A stretch of DNA of 64,000 bases from Streptococcus mitis (GTDB taxonomy: Bacteria > Bacillota > Bacilli > Lactobacillales > Streptococcaceae), in the NCBI RefSeq assembly GCF_016658865.1, contig NZ_CP067992.1, forward strand, positions 701,001 to 765,000, written 5' to 3'. The notes beneath the pieces were generated by a model, which saw only the letters and a list, made by a program, of their open reading frames with translations, had not been told where the DNA came from and made no database searches. Below are positions 53,116-62,194 of this stretch, piece by piece (within the stretch, counting starts at the first letter, position 1; each line of letters begins with the position of its first letter). Position numbers and translations under genes: made by a program.

Positions 53116-53896
53116 TCCAATTGCTATTCATCTAGGCCCTCTAGCCATTCGTTGGTATGCCTTGTGTATTGTGACAGGCTTGATTCTTGCGGTTTATTTG
53201 ACCATGAAAGAAGCACCTAGAAAGAAGATCATACCAGACGATATTTTAGATTTTATCTTGATTGCTTTTCCTCTGGCAATTTTAGGAGCTCGTCTCTATT
53301 ATGTTATTTTCCGTTTTGATTACTATAGTCAGAACTTGGGAGAGATTTTTGCCATTTGGAATGGTGGTTTGGCCATTTATGGTGGTTTGATAACTGGGGC
53401 TATTGTCCTCTATATCTTTGCTGATCGTAAACTCATCAATACTTGGGATTTTCTAGATATTGCGGCGCCTAGCGTCATGATTGCTCAAAGTCTGGGACGA
53501 TGGGGTAATTTCTTTAACCAAGAAGCTTATGGTGCAGCAGTGGATAATCTGGATTATCTACCTGGCTTTATTCGTGACCAGATGTATATTGAGGGGAGCT
53601 ACCGTCAACCGACCTTCCTTTATGAGTCTCTATGGAATCTACTTGGCTTTGCCTTGATTTTGATTGCCAGACGAAAATGGAAGAGTCTCAGACGAGGTCA
53701 CATTACTGCTTTCTATTTGATTTGGTATGGTTTCGGTCGTATGGTCATCGAAGGCATGCGGACAGATAGCCTCATGTTCTTTGGTCTTCGAGTATCTCAA
53801 TGGCTTTCAGTTGTTCTTATCGGACTGGGTATTTTTATCATTCTTTATCAAAATCGAAAGAAGGCCCCTTACTATTTTACTGAGGAGGAAAACTAA
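53108..53896 (+). CDS. lgt: Prolipoprotein diacylglyceryl transferase
   Basis: 262-residue membrane enzyme with about seven helices; it attaches diacylglycerol to the lipobox Cys of lipoproteins, such as the thioredoxin lipoprotein and PstS in this window. Signature [18 protein letters not shown] and the earlier [11 protein letters not shown] are intact; the C-terminal [13 protein letters not shown] is typical. ATG at 53108 inside the end of hprK, with GAGGTG as ribosome site. The hprK-lgt pair is standard in Firmicutes. Confidence 0.95.
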   Translation: MLDPIAIHLGPLAIRWYALCIVTGLILAVYLTMKEAPRKKIIPDDILDFILIAFPLAILGARLYYVIFRFDYYSQNLGEIFAIWNGGLAIYGGLITGAIVLYIFADRKLINTWDFLDIAAPSVMIAQSLGRWGNFFNQEAYGAAVDNLDYLPGFIRDQMYIEGSYRQPTFLYESLWNLLGFALILIARRKWKSLRRGHITAFYLIWYGFGRMVIEGMRTDSLMFFGLRVSQWLSVVLIGLGIFIILYQNRKKAPYYFTEEEN

Positions 53897-54280
53897 ATGT
53901 TAGAAGTTGCATATATTCTTGTCGCACTAGCTTTGATTGTCTTTTTGGTCTATCTGATTATCACTGTACAAAAGCTTGGTCGTGTTATCGATGAAACAGA
54001 GAAGACGATTAAAACCTTGACTTCAGATGTGGATGTGACCTTGCATCATACCAATGAATTACTGGCTAAGGTTAATGTCTTGGCAGATGATATTAATGTC
54101 AAGGTGGCAACGATTGATCCGCTCTTTAGCGCTGTTGCAGATTTATCTCTATCTGTTTCAGACCTCAATGACCATGCGCGTGTCTTGAGCAAGAAAGCTT
54201 CATCAGCTGGTTCAAAAACACTTAAGACTGGTGCAAGTTTATCAGCTCTTCGTGTAGCAAGTAAATTTTTCAAAAAATAA
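53897..54280 (+). CDS. DUF948 membrane-anchored coiled-coil protein
   Basis: 127 residues with one N-terminal helix (residues ~4-25) and a long amphipathic region KLGRVIDETEKTIKTLTSDV typical of DUF948 (YtxG-like general stress) proteins, ending in a short basic helix. It begins at the base after the lgt stop, with GGAGGAAAA inside lgt. Function unknown; YtxG/YtxH pairs in Bacillus are stress-induced. Co-transcribed with the following YtxH-like gene. Confidence 0.82.
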   Translation: MLEVAYILVALALIVFLVYLIITVQKLGRVIDETEKTIKTLTSDVDVTLHHTNELLAKVNVLADDINVKVATIDPLFSAVADLSLSVSDLNDHARVLSKKASSAGSKTLKTGASLSALRVASKFFKK

Positions 54281-54295
54281 AAAAGGAGAATTCTT

Positions 54296-54685
54296 ATGGG
54301 TAAACTATCCTCAATCCTTTTAGGAACCGTTTCAGGTGCAGCTCTTGCCTTGTTTTTAACAAGCGACAAGGGCAAACAAGTTTGCAGTCAAGCTCAAGAT
54401 TTTCTAGACGATTTGAGAGAAGATCCTGAGTATGCCAAGGAGCAGGTCTGTGAAAAACTGACAGAAGTCAAGGAGCAGGCTACAGATTTTGTTCTTAAAA
54501 CCAAAGAACAGGTTGAGGCAGGAGAAATCACTGTGGACAGCGTACTTGCTCAAGCCAAATCATGTGCTCGTCAAGCGACAGAAGCATCAAAAGAACGATT
54601 CAATAATCTCAAAGAGCAATGGCAAGAAAAGGCCGAAACTCTTGATGAATCAGAAGAGATTGTTATTGACATAACAGAAGAATAA
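54296..54685 (+). CDS. YtxH-like protein
   Basis: 129 residues. N-terminal hydrophobic segment with the YtxH hallmark GTVSGAALALFLTSDKGKQV, followed by an acidic and basic helical tail. Predicted to be membrane-attached and paired with the DUF948 protein encoded 15 bases upstream. AAAAGGAGA precedes the ATG. Function unknown. End of the hprK operon; a strong hairpin follows. Confidence 0.82.
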   Translation: MGKLSSILLGTVSGAALALFLTSDKGKQVCSQAQDFLDDLREDPEYAKEQVCEKLTEVKEQATDFVLKTKEQVEAGEITVDSVLAQAKSCARQATEASKERFNNLKEQWQEKAETLDESEEIVIDITEE

Positions 54686-54688
54686 ACC

Positions 54689-54736
54689 ATCACCATCTCT
54701 GGACGGACTATGTATCTGGGGATGGTGATTTTTTTC
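54689..54736 (+). terminator. Terminator of the hprK operon
   Basis: ATCACCATC (54689-54697) pairs with GATGGTGAT (54721-54729) with a 23-base loop, then seven T. Confidence 0.78.
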
Positions 54737-54752
54737 TCGTATCCTGTCTTTA

Positions 54753-54761
54753 TGGTATAAT
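54753..54761 (+). promoter_or_regulatory. Extended -10 of hemW
   Basis: TGGTATAAT ends seven bases before the hemW ATG at 54769, so the transcript should begin at the start codon. Confidence 0.7.
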
Positions 54762-54768
54762 AATTACT

Positions 54769-55899
54769 ATGCAGAAAAAACCAACGTCAGCCTATGTGCA
54801 CATCCCATTTTGTACCCAGATTTGTTATTATTGTGACTTTTCAAAGGTGTTTATCAAGAATCAGCCGGTAGATAGTTATTTAGAGCATCTGTTAGAAGAG
54901 TTTCGTTCTTATGATATTCAAAAGTTGCGAACCCTCTACATTGGTGGTGGGACACCAACAGCCCTGTCAGCTCCGCAACTGGAGGTGCTATTGAAGGGCT
55001 TGACTAAAAACTTGGACTTGTCTGCCTTGGAAGAGTTGACCATTGAGGCCAATCCAGGCGACTTGGATGCGGATAAGATAGCTGTTTTGAAAAACTCGGC
55101 TGTCAATCGTGTTTCGCTAGGTGTGCAGACCTTTGATGATAAGATGCTGAAAAAGATTGGGCGCAGTCATTTGGAGAAAGATATTTATGAAAATATCGAC
55201 CGCCTGAAACTGGCTGGTTTTGACAATATTTCTATTGATTTGATTTATGCACTGCCTGGTCAGACCATGGATCAGGTCAAGGAAAATGTGGCTAAGGCCA
55301 TTGGACTGGATATTCCCCACATGAGTCTCTATAGCTTGATTTTAGAAAATCACACGGTCTTTATGAATCGAATGCGACGAGGGAAATTACCTCTGCCTAA
55401 GGAGGAACTAGAAGCTGAGATGTTTGAGTACATCATTGCAGAGCTGGAGCGAGCTGGTTTTGAGCATTATGAGATTTCCAATTTCTCAAAGCCTGGTTTT
55501 GAAAGTCGCCACAATCTCATGTACTGGGACAATGCAGAATACTATGGCATCGGTGCTGGGGCATCTGGTTATGTCAACGGAGTGCGCTATAAAAATCATG
55601 GTCCCATTCGTCATTATCTAAATGCGGTTGAGGAAGGCGATGCGCGCATCACAGAAGAGCACCTGAGTCAAAAGGAGCAAATGGAAGAAGAAATGTTCCT
55701 AGGTCTCCGCAAGAAATCAGGAGTCTCCATGGTGAGATTTGAGGAAAAATTTGGACGGTCGTTTGAGGGACTTTATGGAGAAATTGTTAAAGATTTGGTT
55801 CAACAGGGTCTCATGCAAATAGAGGGTGACCGCGTGCGCATGACAAAAAGAGGTCTCTTTTTAGGAGACACTGTAGCAGAACGATTTATTTTGGAGTAG
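54769..55899 (+). CDS. hemW: HemW-type radical SAM protein
   Basis: 376 residues, often annotated as oxygen-independent coproporphyrinogen oxidase but matching HemW, a heme-binding radical SAM chaperone. Cluster motif CTQICYYCDF (CxxxCxxC), YIGGGTPTAL, EANPGDLD, NRVSLGVQTFDD and SIDLIYALPGQT follow. The first residue is preceded by an extended -10 only seven bases away and no Shine-Dalgarno, suggesting leaderless translation. First gene of a four-gene operon with a thioesterase, a HAD phosphatase and a TIGR01906 protein. Confidence 0.9.
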   Translation: MQKKPTSAYVHIPFCTQICYYCDFSKVFIKNQPVDSYLEHLLEEFRSYDIQKLRTLYIGGGTPTALSAPQLEVLLKGLTKNLDLSALEELTIEANPGDLDADKIAVLKNSAVNRVSLGVQTFDDKMLKKIGRSHLEKDIYENIDRLKLAGFDNISIDLIYALPGQTMDQVKENVAKAIGLDIPHMSLYSLILENHTVFMNRMRRGKLPLPKEELEAEMFEYIIAELERAGFEHYEISNFSKPGFESRHNLMYWDNAEYYGIGAGASGYVNGVRYKNHGPIRHYLNAVEEGDARITEEHLSQKEQMEEEMFLGLRKKSGVSMVRFEEKFGRSFEGLYGEIVKDLVQQGLMQIEGDRVRMTKRGLFLGDTVAERFILE

Positions 55900-55903
55900 G
55901 ATG

Positions 55904-56641
55904 ATGGGCTTAACTTATCAAATGAAAATGAAAATTCCTTTTGATATGGCTGATATAAACGGTCATATCAAGCTTCCAGATGTGATTTTGCTATCCCTGC
56001 AAGTTTCAGGGATGCAGTCGATTGAACTGGGAGTTAGTGATAAAGCCATTTTGGAAGAGCATAATCTGGTCTGGATTATCACAGAATACGATATTGAGGT
56101 GGTTCGTTTGCCTCGTTTTGCGGAAGAAATTACCATCGAAACGGAAGCCTTGAGCTACAATAGACTCTTTTGCTACCGTCGCTTTACTATCTATGATGAC
56201 GCAGGTCAGGAACTCATCCACATGATGGCGACCTTTGTTCTCATGGATCGAGACAGTCGAAAAGTTCATGTTGTCGAGCCTGAGATTGTGGCTCCTTACC
56301 AGTCTGATTTTGATAAAAAACTTATCCGCGGGCCAAAGTATGAGTCCTTGGAAGAGCCAATCAGCAAGGATTACCATGTCCGTTTTTACGATTTGGATAT
56401 GAATGGTCATGTCAATAACAGTAAATACTTGGACTGGATTTTTGAGGTCATGGGAGCGGATTTTTTGACCCACTATATTCCCAAGAAAATCAACCTCAAG
56501 TATGTCAAGGAAGTTCGACCAGGTGGGGTGATTACATCGGCTGTTGAACGGACTGGACTGGAAAGCAAACATGAGATTACAAGTGACGGGGCTACCAATG
56601 CCCAAGCTATCATCACTTGGCAAGAAATGAAGAAGGATTAG
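55904..56641 (+). CDS. Acyl-ACP thioesterase
   Basis: 245-residue double hot-dog protein of the bacterial FatA-like acyl-ACP thioesterase family (PF01643), which releases fatty acids from acyl carrier protein. First half has EEHNLVWIITEYDIEVVRLP, second half YHVRFYDLDMNGHVNNSKYL, the HVNN-type catalytic segment. I choose the ATG at 55904 (MGLTYQMK) with GGAG at 55893; the ATG at 55901 is equally in frame. It begins four bases after hemW. Confidence 0.88.
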   Translation: MGLTYQMKMKIPFDMADINGHIKLPDVILLSLQVSGMQSIELGVSDKAILEEHNLVWIITEYDIEVVRLPRFAEEITIETEALSYNRLFCYRRFTIYDDAGQELIHMMATFVLMDRDSRKVHVVEPEIVAPYQSDFDKKLIRGPKYESLEEPISKDYHVRFYDLDMNGHVNNSKYLDWIFEVMGADFLTHYIPKKINLKYVKEVRPGGVITSAVERTGLESKHEITSDGATNAQAIITWQEMKKD

Positions 56642-56651
56642 GGAGAAATAG

Positions 56652-57425
56652 ATGAAATATAAAGGCTATTTAATTGATTTAGACGGAACCATTTATAAGG
56701 GGAAGGATCGAATTCCAGCAGGAGAGACTTTTGTCCACGAATTGCAAAAGCGGGACATTCCCTATCTCTTTGTAACCAACAATACAACCCGCACTCCAGA
56801 GAGTGTTCAGGAGATGCTGGCTCAGAATTTTAATATTGATACGCCTCTGTCTACTGTCTACACAGCGACTTTGGCAACGATCGACTATATGAATGACTTG
56901 GGACTGGAAAAGACGGTCTATGTCATCGGAGAAGCAGGGCTCAAGGAAGCCATCAAGGCGGCTGGTTATGTGGAAGACAAGGAAAATCCAGCCTATGTGG
57001 TAGTAGGACTGGATTGGCAAGTTGACTATGAAAAATTTGCCACAGCAACTCTGGCTATCCAGAAGGGAGCTCACTTTATCGGAACCAATCCTGACCTCAA
57101 CATCCCGACGGAACGCGGTCTTTTGCCAGGTGCTGGTTCACTGATTACACTAATTGAAGTAGCGACACGAGTGAAGCCTGTTTATATTGGAAAACCAAAT
57201 GCCATCATCATGGACAAGGCAGTTGAGCACTTAGGCTTGGAACGTGAAGAGTTAATCATGGTTGGGGACAACTACTTAACAGATATCCGAGCAGGGATTG
57301 ACAATGGCATTCCAACGCTCTTGGTGACGACAGGTTTTACCAAAGCGGAAGAAGTAGCAGACCTACCAATCGCACCGACTCATGTGGTTTCTAGCCTTGC
57401 GGAGTGGAACTTTGATGAAAACTAA
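56652..57425 (+). CDS. HAD-family sugar phosphatase, NagD-like (TIGR01457)
   Basis: 257-residue HAD phosphatase of the NagD/p-nitrophenyl phosphatase group (subclass IIA). Motif [12 protein letters not shown], motif [10 protein letters not shown], the Lys of motif III in [10 protein letters not shown] and motif [12 protein letters not shown] are complete. The natural substrate is unknown; a housekeeping sugar- or nucleotide-phosphate is likely. It overlaps the next gene by 11 bases and sits in the hemW operon. Confidence 0.9.
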   Translation: MKYKGYLIDLDGTIYKGKDRIPAGETFVHELQKRDIPYLFVTNNTTRTPESVQEMLAQNFNIDTPLSTVYTATLATIDYMNDLGLEKTVYVIGEAGLKEAIKAAGYVEDKENPAYVVVGLDWQVDYEKFATATLAIQKGAHFIGTNPDLNIPTERGLLPGAGSLITLIEVATRVKPVYIGKPNAIIMDKAVEHLGLEREELIMVGDNYLTDIRAGIDNGIPTLLVTTGFTKAEEVADLPIAPTHVVSSLAEWNFDEN

Positions 57426-58032
57426 ACTGACCTTTTGGGGCTCTATGCTCTTTCTCCTCTCCCTCTCAATCCTTTTGACCATTTATTTGGCTTGGATTTT
57501 TTATCCTCTGGAAATTCAGTGGCTGAATTTAACAGATCGAGTTTATCTAAAACCAGAAACCATTCAGTACAACTTTCATATCTTGATGGATTACCTGACC
57601 AATCCTTTTAGTCAGGACTTGCAGATGCCTGATTTTCGTTCGTCAGCAGCTGGTCTGCACCACTTTGCGGTGGTCAAGAATCTCTTCCACTTGGTTCAGA
57701 TAGTAGCTCTAGTGACACTGCCAAGTTTCTATTTCTTTGTCAAAGGGATTGTGAAAAAGTGCTTTTTATCTTTATTCAGTAAGGGGCTTTTGACTCTAGT
57801 AGTTTTGCCTTTGGTGATTGGTCTTGGGGGAGTTTTGATTGGTTTTGACCAATTTTTTACTCTTTTCCATCAAATTCTCTTTGTGGGAGATGATACCTGG
57901 CTTTTTGACCCAGCCAAGGATCCAGTTATTCTGATTTTGCCAGAGACCTTTTTCCTCCATGCCTTCCTCCTCTTTTTTGCCCTCTATGAAAGCTTCTTTG
58001 GTTTTCTGTACCTGAAAAGTCATAGGAAATAA
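57415..58032 (+). CDS. TIGR01906-family integral membrane protein
   Basis: 205 residues with about four to five helices, matching the TIGR01906 family found next to the NagD-like phosphatase in streptococci and lactobacilli. Conserved-looking elements: [10 protein letters not shown], the extracellular stretch [19 protein letters not shown], and the loop [19 protein letters not shown]. Function unknown. The start at 57415 (MKTKLTFWG) is inside the upstream gene and preferred to 57382. Confidence 0.83.
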   Translation: MKTKLTFWGSMLFLLSLSILLTIYLAWIFYPLEIQWLNLTDRVYLKPETIQYNFHILMDYLTNPFSQDLQMPDFRSSAAGLHHFAVVKNLFHLVQIVALVTLPSFYFFVKGIVKKCFLSLFSKGLLTLVVLPLVIGLGGVLIGFDQFFTLFHQILFVGDDTWLFDPAKDPVILILPETFFLHAFLLFFALYESFFGFLYLKSHRK

Positions 58033-58135
58033 TACTAAAGATATTCTTATTTTGCATAAATAAATTAGGTATGTGATCCGAAACTATTGTCAAGAATGAA
58101 TTAATCAAATCCAAAAAGGGTTAATCGTTCGCAAA

Positions 58136-58169
58136 CAGTCTATTTTTCTTGAAAAAATAGGCTTTTTTT
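58136..58169 (+). terminator. Terminator of the hemW operon
   Basis: AGTCTATTTTT pairs with AAAAATAGGCT (one G-T) around CTTGA, followed by seven T. Confidence 0.78.
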
Positions 58170-58180
58170 CTAAAAATCCC

Positions 58181-58209
58181 TAGTCAAGCGCTTTATTTTT
58201 TTGTATAAT
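58181..58209 (+). promoter_or_regulatory. spx promoter
   Basis: TAGTCA (58181-58186), 17-base spacer, TATAAT (58204-58209), 35 bases before the spx ATG. Confidence 0.7.
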
Positions 58210-58243
58210 AGAATTAGCAAAGTATAGATAAGAAGAGAAAAGC

Positions 58244-58645
58244 ATGATTACATTATTTCTATCACCGAGCTGTACTTCATGTCGTAAGGCGAAGGCCTGG
58301 TTAGAAAAGCATAAGGTTCCCTTTGAGGAACACAATATTATGACCAGTCCCTTAACAAGAAAAGAATTGCAACACATCCTTTCCTTGACCGAAAATGGTA
58401 CTGATGACATCATTTCAACTCGTTCAAAAATTTTTCAAAAATTAGATATTGATGTAGAAAGTATTTCGGTATCGGAATTGCTTCATTTGATTGAGCAGTA
58501 CCCTAGTCTTTTGCGTCGTCCAATTATTATCGATGCTAAACGCATGCAAATCGGTTTTAATGAAGATGAGATTCGTGCTTTTCTCCCTCGTAGTTACCGT
58601 AAGCAAGAACTAAAAGAAGCAAGAATGAGAGCTGGTATTAGTTAA
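58244..58645 (+). CDS. spx: Spx-family redox regulator
   Basis: 133-residue ArsC-like protein that binds the alpha C-terminal domain of RNA polymerase and switches on thiol-stress genes. The CxxC redox switch is Cys-10/Cys-13 ([11 protein letters not shown]), and the RPI motif is present (LLRRPIIID). Streptococci often have two Spx paralogs; which one this is cannot be settled here. The next gene starts on the stop codon (TAATG). Its redox role fits with the extracellular Msr pathway elsewhere in the window, but no direct link is visible. Confidence 0.92.
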   Translation: MITLFLSPSCTSCRKAKAWLEKHKVPFEEHNIMTSPLTRKELQHILSLTENGTDDIISTRSKIFQKLDIDVESISVSELLHLIEQYPSLLRRPIIIDAKRMQIGFNEDEIRAFLPRSYRKQELKEARMRAGIS

Positions 58646-58923
58646 TGAACAAACAGTATAGTTACCCACTAGATTTGTCGTGGAGCACTGAAGAACTTGC
58701 TTCAGTGCTTTCTTTTTTTAATGATGTTGAAACTGCCTATGAAGGTAAGGTAGAGGCTAGAAAACTACTGAACTCTTATAAGGGATTCAAATTGGTTGCG
58801 CCAAGCAAGAGTGAAGAGAAACGTTTGGGACGAGAATTTGAAACAGTGAGTGGCTATTCACTTTATCGAGCAGTTCAGGCTGCCAAGGAAAAAGGGGAAG
58901 GAAAGATTTCTCTTGGAAAGTAA
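58645..58923 (+). CDS. UPF0223-family protein
   Basis: 92-residue cytosolic helical protein of the UPF0223 family (YktA-like): [20 protein letters not shown] at the start and [18 protein letters not shown] in the middle. Function unknown. Starts on the spx stop and contains the start codon of suhB near its own end, so spx, this gene and suhB are tightly coupled. Confidence 0.87.
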   Translation: MNKQYSYPLDLSWSTEELASVLSFFNDVETAYEGKVEARKLLNSYKGFKLVAPSKSEEKRLGREFETVSGYSLYRAVQAAKEKGEGKISLGK

Positions 58924-59686
58924 ATTTGAATTTGCTAAAGAGCTAGTTAAGAAAGCAGGCCAGTACATCCTTGACCACATGCAGGAAGACTTGCAGGTTG
59001 AGACCAAGTCCTCTCCTACAGACTTGGTGACCAGGCTGGACAAGGAAGTTCAGGAACTCTTGGTTAGTGAGATTTTGTCCCGTTATCCTGAGGATAAGAT
59101 TTGTGCTGAAGAGAGCTGTTTGCGAGCCTCGGTTCAAGATGGCAAGGTTTGGGTCATTGATCCCATTGATGGTACCAATAACTTTGTAGCCCAGCAGGAA
59201 GATTTTGCTGTTATGATGGCTTATTTTGAAAATGGTCAGGGCCAGTTTGGTCTGATTTATGATGTGGTCAAGGGGGATTGTTATCACGGTGGTGGTAAGT
59301 TTCCAGTCTGCCGAAATAATCAGCCCCTAGCTCCCTTTAAAGCCAAACCACTTGGAGATTTTCTCATTGCAGGAAATAGTGGTATGTTGGAAACCAATGA
59401 ATGGGGCTTGGCTGACTTGAGCCGAGCGGTTCTTGGTGTTCGTGTCTATGGGAGTGCGGCCATTAGTTTTGCCAAGATCTTGTCAGGGCGTTTGTTGACC
59501 TATATCACCTATTTACAACCATGGGATTATGCTGCCGCTAGTATTTTAGGAGAAGGTCTGGGCTATCGGGTGGTGACCCTTTCTGGTGAAACTCCTGATT
59601 TTCAAACCAGACAGCCTGTTATGATGGTCCCTCTTGAGATGCAGGAGGAAATTCAGTCCTATATTTACGAAAGGAAAAGAACTTAA
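58913..59686 (+). CDS. suhB: Inositol monophosphatase-family protein
   Basis: 257 residues, Mg-dependent phosphatase fold. Metal-site motifs: EES (DKICAEESC), [13 protein letters not shown] and the C-terminal [10 protein letters not shown] place the start at the TTG at 58913, inside the UPF0223 gene, because GAAGGAAAG precedes it and the frame then begins [16 protein letters not shown] as in the family; an ATG at 58850 would add 21 residues read in another frame of the UPF0223 coding sequence. Followed directly by rsmF. Confidence 0.88.
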   Translation: MESKFEFAKELVKKAGQYILDHMQEDLQVETKSSPTDLVTRLDKEVQELLVSEILSRYPEDKICAEESCLRASVQDGKVWVIDPIDGTNNFVAQQEDFAVMMAYFENGQGQFGLIYDVVKGDCYHGGGKFPVCRNNQPLAPFKAKPLGDFLIAGNSGMLETNEWGLADLSRAVLGVRVYGSAAISFAKILSGRLLTYITYLQPWDYAAASILGEGLGYRVVTLSGETPDFQTRQPVMMVPLEMQEEIQSYIYERKRT

Positions 59687-60991
59687 ATGCAATTTCCAGA
59701 AGGATTTGTTGAAAAATATGAAAAGATACTAGGAGATGAGGCAAGAGATTTTCTTGCCTCTTTTGAGGAGGGAGCGGTTTCGGCCTTTCGGATCAATCCT
59801 TTAAAAGAATCCCCAGCTTCCTTTCCTGATTCCATTCCTCAAACCCCTTGGGGTCACTATGGGAAGGTTTCAGGAAAATCGCCTGAGCATGCTACTGGTT
59901 TGGTTTATTCGCAAGAACCTGCTGCTCAAATGGTGGCTCAGGTAGCCCAACCCAGTCCTGGAATGAAGGTCTTGGATTTGGCCGCTGCTCCAGGTGGTAA
60001 ATCAACTCAGCTAGCAACCTATCTAGCAGGAGAGGGTCTCCTTGTTTCCAATGAAATTTCAAGCAAACGTGCTAAGATTTTAGTAGAAAACATGGAGCGC
60101 TTTGGAGCGACAAATGTCGTAGTGACTAATGAATCTGCCGACCGCTTGGCTAAGGTCTTTAAAGGCTATTTTGACCTCATTGTCCTTGATGCTCCTTGCT
60201 CTGGGGAAGGAATGTTTCGTAAGCAGCCAGATGCTATGGACTATTGGAGCTTAGATTATCCAAGTCAATGTGCTAGCTTGCAAAGAGAAATTCTGGAAGA
60301 TGCAGTAACCATGCTAGCTGAAGGTGGTCGCTTGGTTTATTCAACCTGTACCTGGGCACCTGAGGAAAACGAAGAGATTGTCAAGTGGTTGCTGGAAGAG
60401 TATAATTTTGATTTGTTGCCAGTAGAGCATATCAATGGAATGGTAGCTGGAATTGACCTGCCAGAAACGGCTCGGATGTATCCTCATCATTTTAAGGGAG
60501 AGGGGCAGTTTGTAGCTCATCTACAATTTAAAGGTGAAAATCCAGTTCCTAAATTTAAGGCAAGTAAGAGCAATCTCAGCCGAGAACAAGTTGCCTTGTG
60601 GCAGGAATTTGCCCAAAAACATTTGAAGGTCAATCTAAGGGGTATCTTGCAGACTTTTGGAGACCAGCTTTATCTCTTGCCAGAACTTTTGCCAGATTTA
60701 GGGAAACTCAAGATAGCTCGGAATGGCCTGCATCTGGGTACCTTTAAGAAGAAACGCTTTGAGCCTAGTTTTGCTCTTGGTCTAGCCTTGAAACCGATTC
60801 AGGTCAAGCAGTCGGTTGAAATTGACCAAGAAGCGTTTGTAAAGTATGTGGCTGGAGAAACCGTTCAGCTGGCGAAAAGTATGCCAAATGGTTGGTACCA
60901 AGTTTTGGTTCAAGGCAATGGTTTGGGCTTTGCTAAGGTGACTGGAAATGTTTTGAAAAATTATTTTCCAAAAGGTCTCAGATTCAAGTGA
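59687..60991 (+). CDS. rsmF: rRNA cytosine-C5 methyltransferase, RsmF/NOL1 type
   Basis: 434-residue RsmB/RsmF-family m5C methyltransferase. SAM site LDLAAAPGGKSTQLA, catalytic cysteines in DAPCSGEGMFRK and YSTCTWAPEENE, and a C-terminal PUA-like region ending in GNVLKNYFPKGLRFK. Starts at the base after the suhB stop, with GGAAAAGAA as ribosome site. Last gene of the spx operon; no strong terminator found after it. Confidence 0.92.
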   Translation: MQFPEGFVEKYEKILGDEARDFLASFEEGAVSAFRINPLKESPASFPDSIPQTPWGHYGKVSGKSPEHATGLVYSQEPAAQMVAQVAQPSPGMKVLDLAAAPGGKSTQLATYLAGEGLLVSNEISSKRAKILVENMERFGATNVVVTNESADRLAKVFKGYFDLIVLDAPCSGEGMFRKQPDAMDYWSLDYPSQCASLQREILEDAVTMLAEGGRLVYSTCTWAPEENEEIVKWLLEEYNFDLLPVEHINGMVAGIDLPETARMYPHHFKGEGQFVAHLQFKGENPVPKFKASKSNLSREQVALWQEFAQKHLKVNLRGILQTFGDQLYLLPELLPDLGKLKIARNGLHLGTFKKKRFEPSFALGLALKPIQVKQSVEIDQEAFVKYVAGETVQLAKSMPNGWYQVLVQGNGLGFAKVTGNVLKNYFPKGLRFK

Positions 60992-60998
60992 AAATGCT

Positions 60999-61026
60999 AG
61001 TCAAAGTAGCTTGTCTATGTTATAGT
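60999..61026 (+). promoter_or_regulatory. Candidate promoter of the pst operon
   Basis: TAGTCA (60999-61004), 16-base spacer, extended -10 TGTTATAGT ending at 61026. If used, the mRNA leader would contain the whole RUP. Confidence 0.5.
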
Positions 61027-61115
61027 GGAAGTATGGATTTTTTCAAATTGTCTTTCATTTTAAGTCAAAATTGGTGGAAACGGTAACTAAGCAAATTTCT
61101 AGTTAAACCAAGCTA

Positions 61116-61219
61116 ATACTCTTCGAAAATCTCTTCAAACCGCGTCAACGTCGCCTTGCCGTACTCAAGTACAGCCTGCGGCTAGTTTCCTAGTTTGCTC
61201 TTTGATTTTCATTGAGTAT
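61116..61219. repeat. RUP repeat element, copy 2
   Basis: 104 bp with the same terminal inverted repeats as copy 1 (ATACTCTTCGAAAATC ... GATTTTCATTGAGTAT), differing by a handful of bases near the left arm. Located between rsmF and pstS. Confidence 0.88.
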
Positions 61220-61315
61220 AAGAACTTTAGTTGGCTCCCAATTTTCAAAAGAAAAACATAAATAAATAGTTGAAAAAATTCATAGCATTCACCATTATTT
61301 TCAAGGAGAAAAACA

Positions 61316-62194
61316 GTGAAAAAAAGGAAAAAACTCGCTCTATCCCTTGCAGCTCTTTTGCTAGCAGGTTCTTTGGCGGGATGTGCTAGCTGGATTGATC
61401 GTGGAGAATCCATGACAGCTGTTGGCTCAACGGCTCTTCAGCCCTTGGTCGAAGCAGCAGCAGATGAATTTGGCTCTATGCACGTTGGAAAAACAGTTAA
61501 CGTTCAAGGTGGAGGATCTGGTACAGGTCTGTCTCAGGTTCAATCTGGAGCCGTTGATGTAGGAAATTCAGACGTATTTGCCGAGGAAAAAGACGGTATC
61601 AACGCTTCTGCTCTAGTGGACCACAAGGTTGCGGTAGCGGGCTTGGCGGTGATTGTAAACAAGGAAGTTGATGTTGAAAATCTGACAACTGAGCAACTCC
61701 GTAGCATCTTCACAGGTCAAGTGACCAACTGGAAAGAGGTTGGGGGGAAAGACCTAGCCATTTCTATTATCAACCGTGCGGCAAGTTCTGGTTCGCGTGC
61801 AACCTTTGATAGTGTCATCATGGATGGACAATCTGCCATTCAGAGTCAAGAACAGGATTCAAATGGGATGGTCAAAAATATTGTTTCCCAGACACCAGGA
61901 GCCATTTCTTACCTAGCCTTTGCCTATGTGGATGACTCGGTTAAACGCATGAAGTTGAACGGCTATGAGCCGATTGCAGAAAATGTTACCACTAATAACT
62001 GGCCTTTGTGGTCTTATGAACACATGTACACCCTAGGCCAACCAAATGAATTGGTGGCAGAATTCCTCAACTTTGTCCTCTCTGATGAAGCGCAAAGCGG
62101 AATCGTTAAGGGAATGGGCTATATTTCTGTCAAGGAAATGAAGGTTGAAAAAGATGCTGTAGGAACGGTAACAGCACTAGAAGGGAGTCACTAA
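61316..62194 (+). CDS. pstS: Phosphate ABC transporter substrate-binding lipoprotein
   Basis: 292 residues. Lipoprotein signal ends in LAGC (Cys-23). The mature part is a type II binding protein: [29 protein letters not shown] and [13 protein letters not shown] carry the phosphate-binding Ser/Thr/Arg residues. GTG start with AAGGAG seven bases upstream. Overlaps pstC by one base. Pneumococcus has two Pst systems; this position matches the one encoded without an adjacent two-component system, as far as I recall. Confidence 0.94.
   Translation: MKKRKKLALSLAALLLAGSLAGCASWIDRGESMTAVGSTALQPLVEAAADEFGSMHVGKTVNVQGGGSGTGLSQVQSGAVDVGNSDVFAEEKDGINASALVDHKVAVAGLAVIVNKEVDVENLTTEQLRSIFTGQVTNWKEVGGKDLAISIINRAASSGSRATFDSVIMDGQSAIQSQEQDSNGMVKNIVSQTPGAISYLAFAYVDDSVKRMKLNGYEPIAENVTTNNWPLWSYEHMYTLGQPNELVAEFLNFVLSDEAQSGIVKGMGYISVKEMKVEKDAVGTVTALEGSH

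Larger units (their letters stand above)
60992..61315. other. Leader region of the pst operon with inserted RUP
   Basis: About 325 bases. A promoter candidate at 60999-61026 is followed by unassigned AT-rich sequence, then the RUP element (61116-61219) and ~95 bases leading to AAGGAG and the GTG start of pstS. No obvious PhoB/PnpR-type direct repeats were recognised by eye. Confidence 0.55.
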
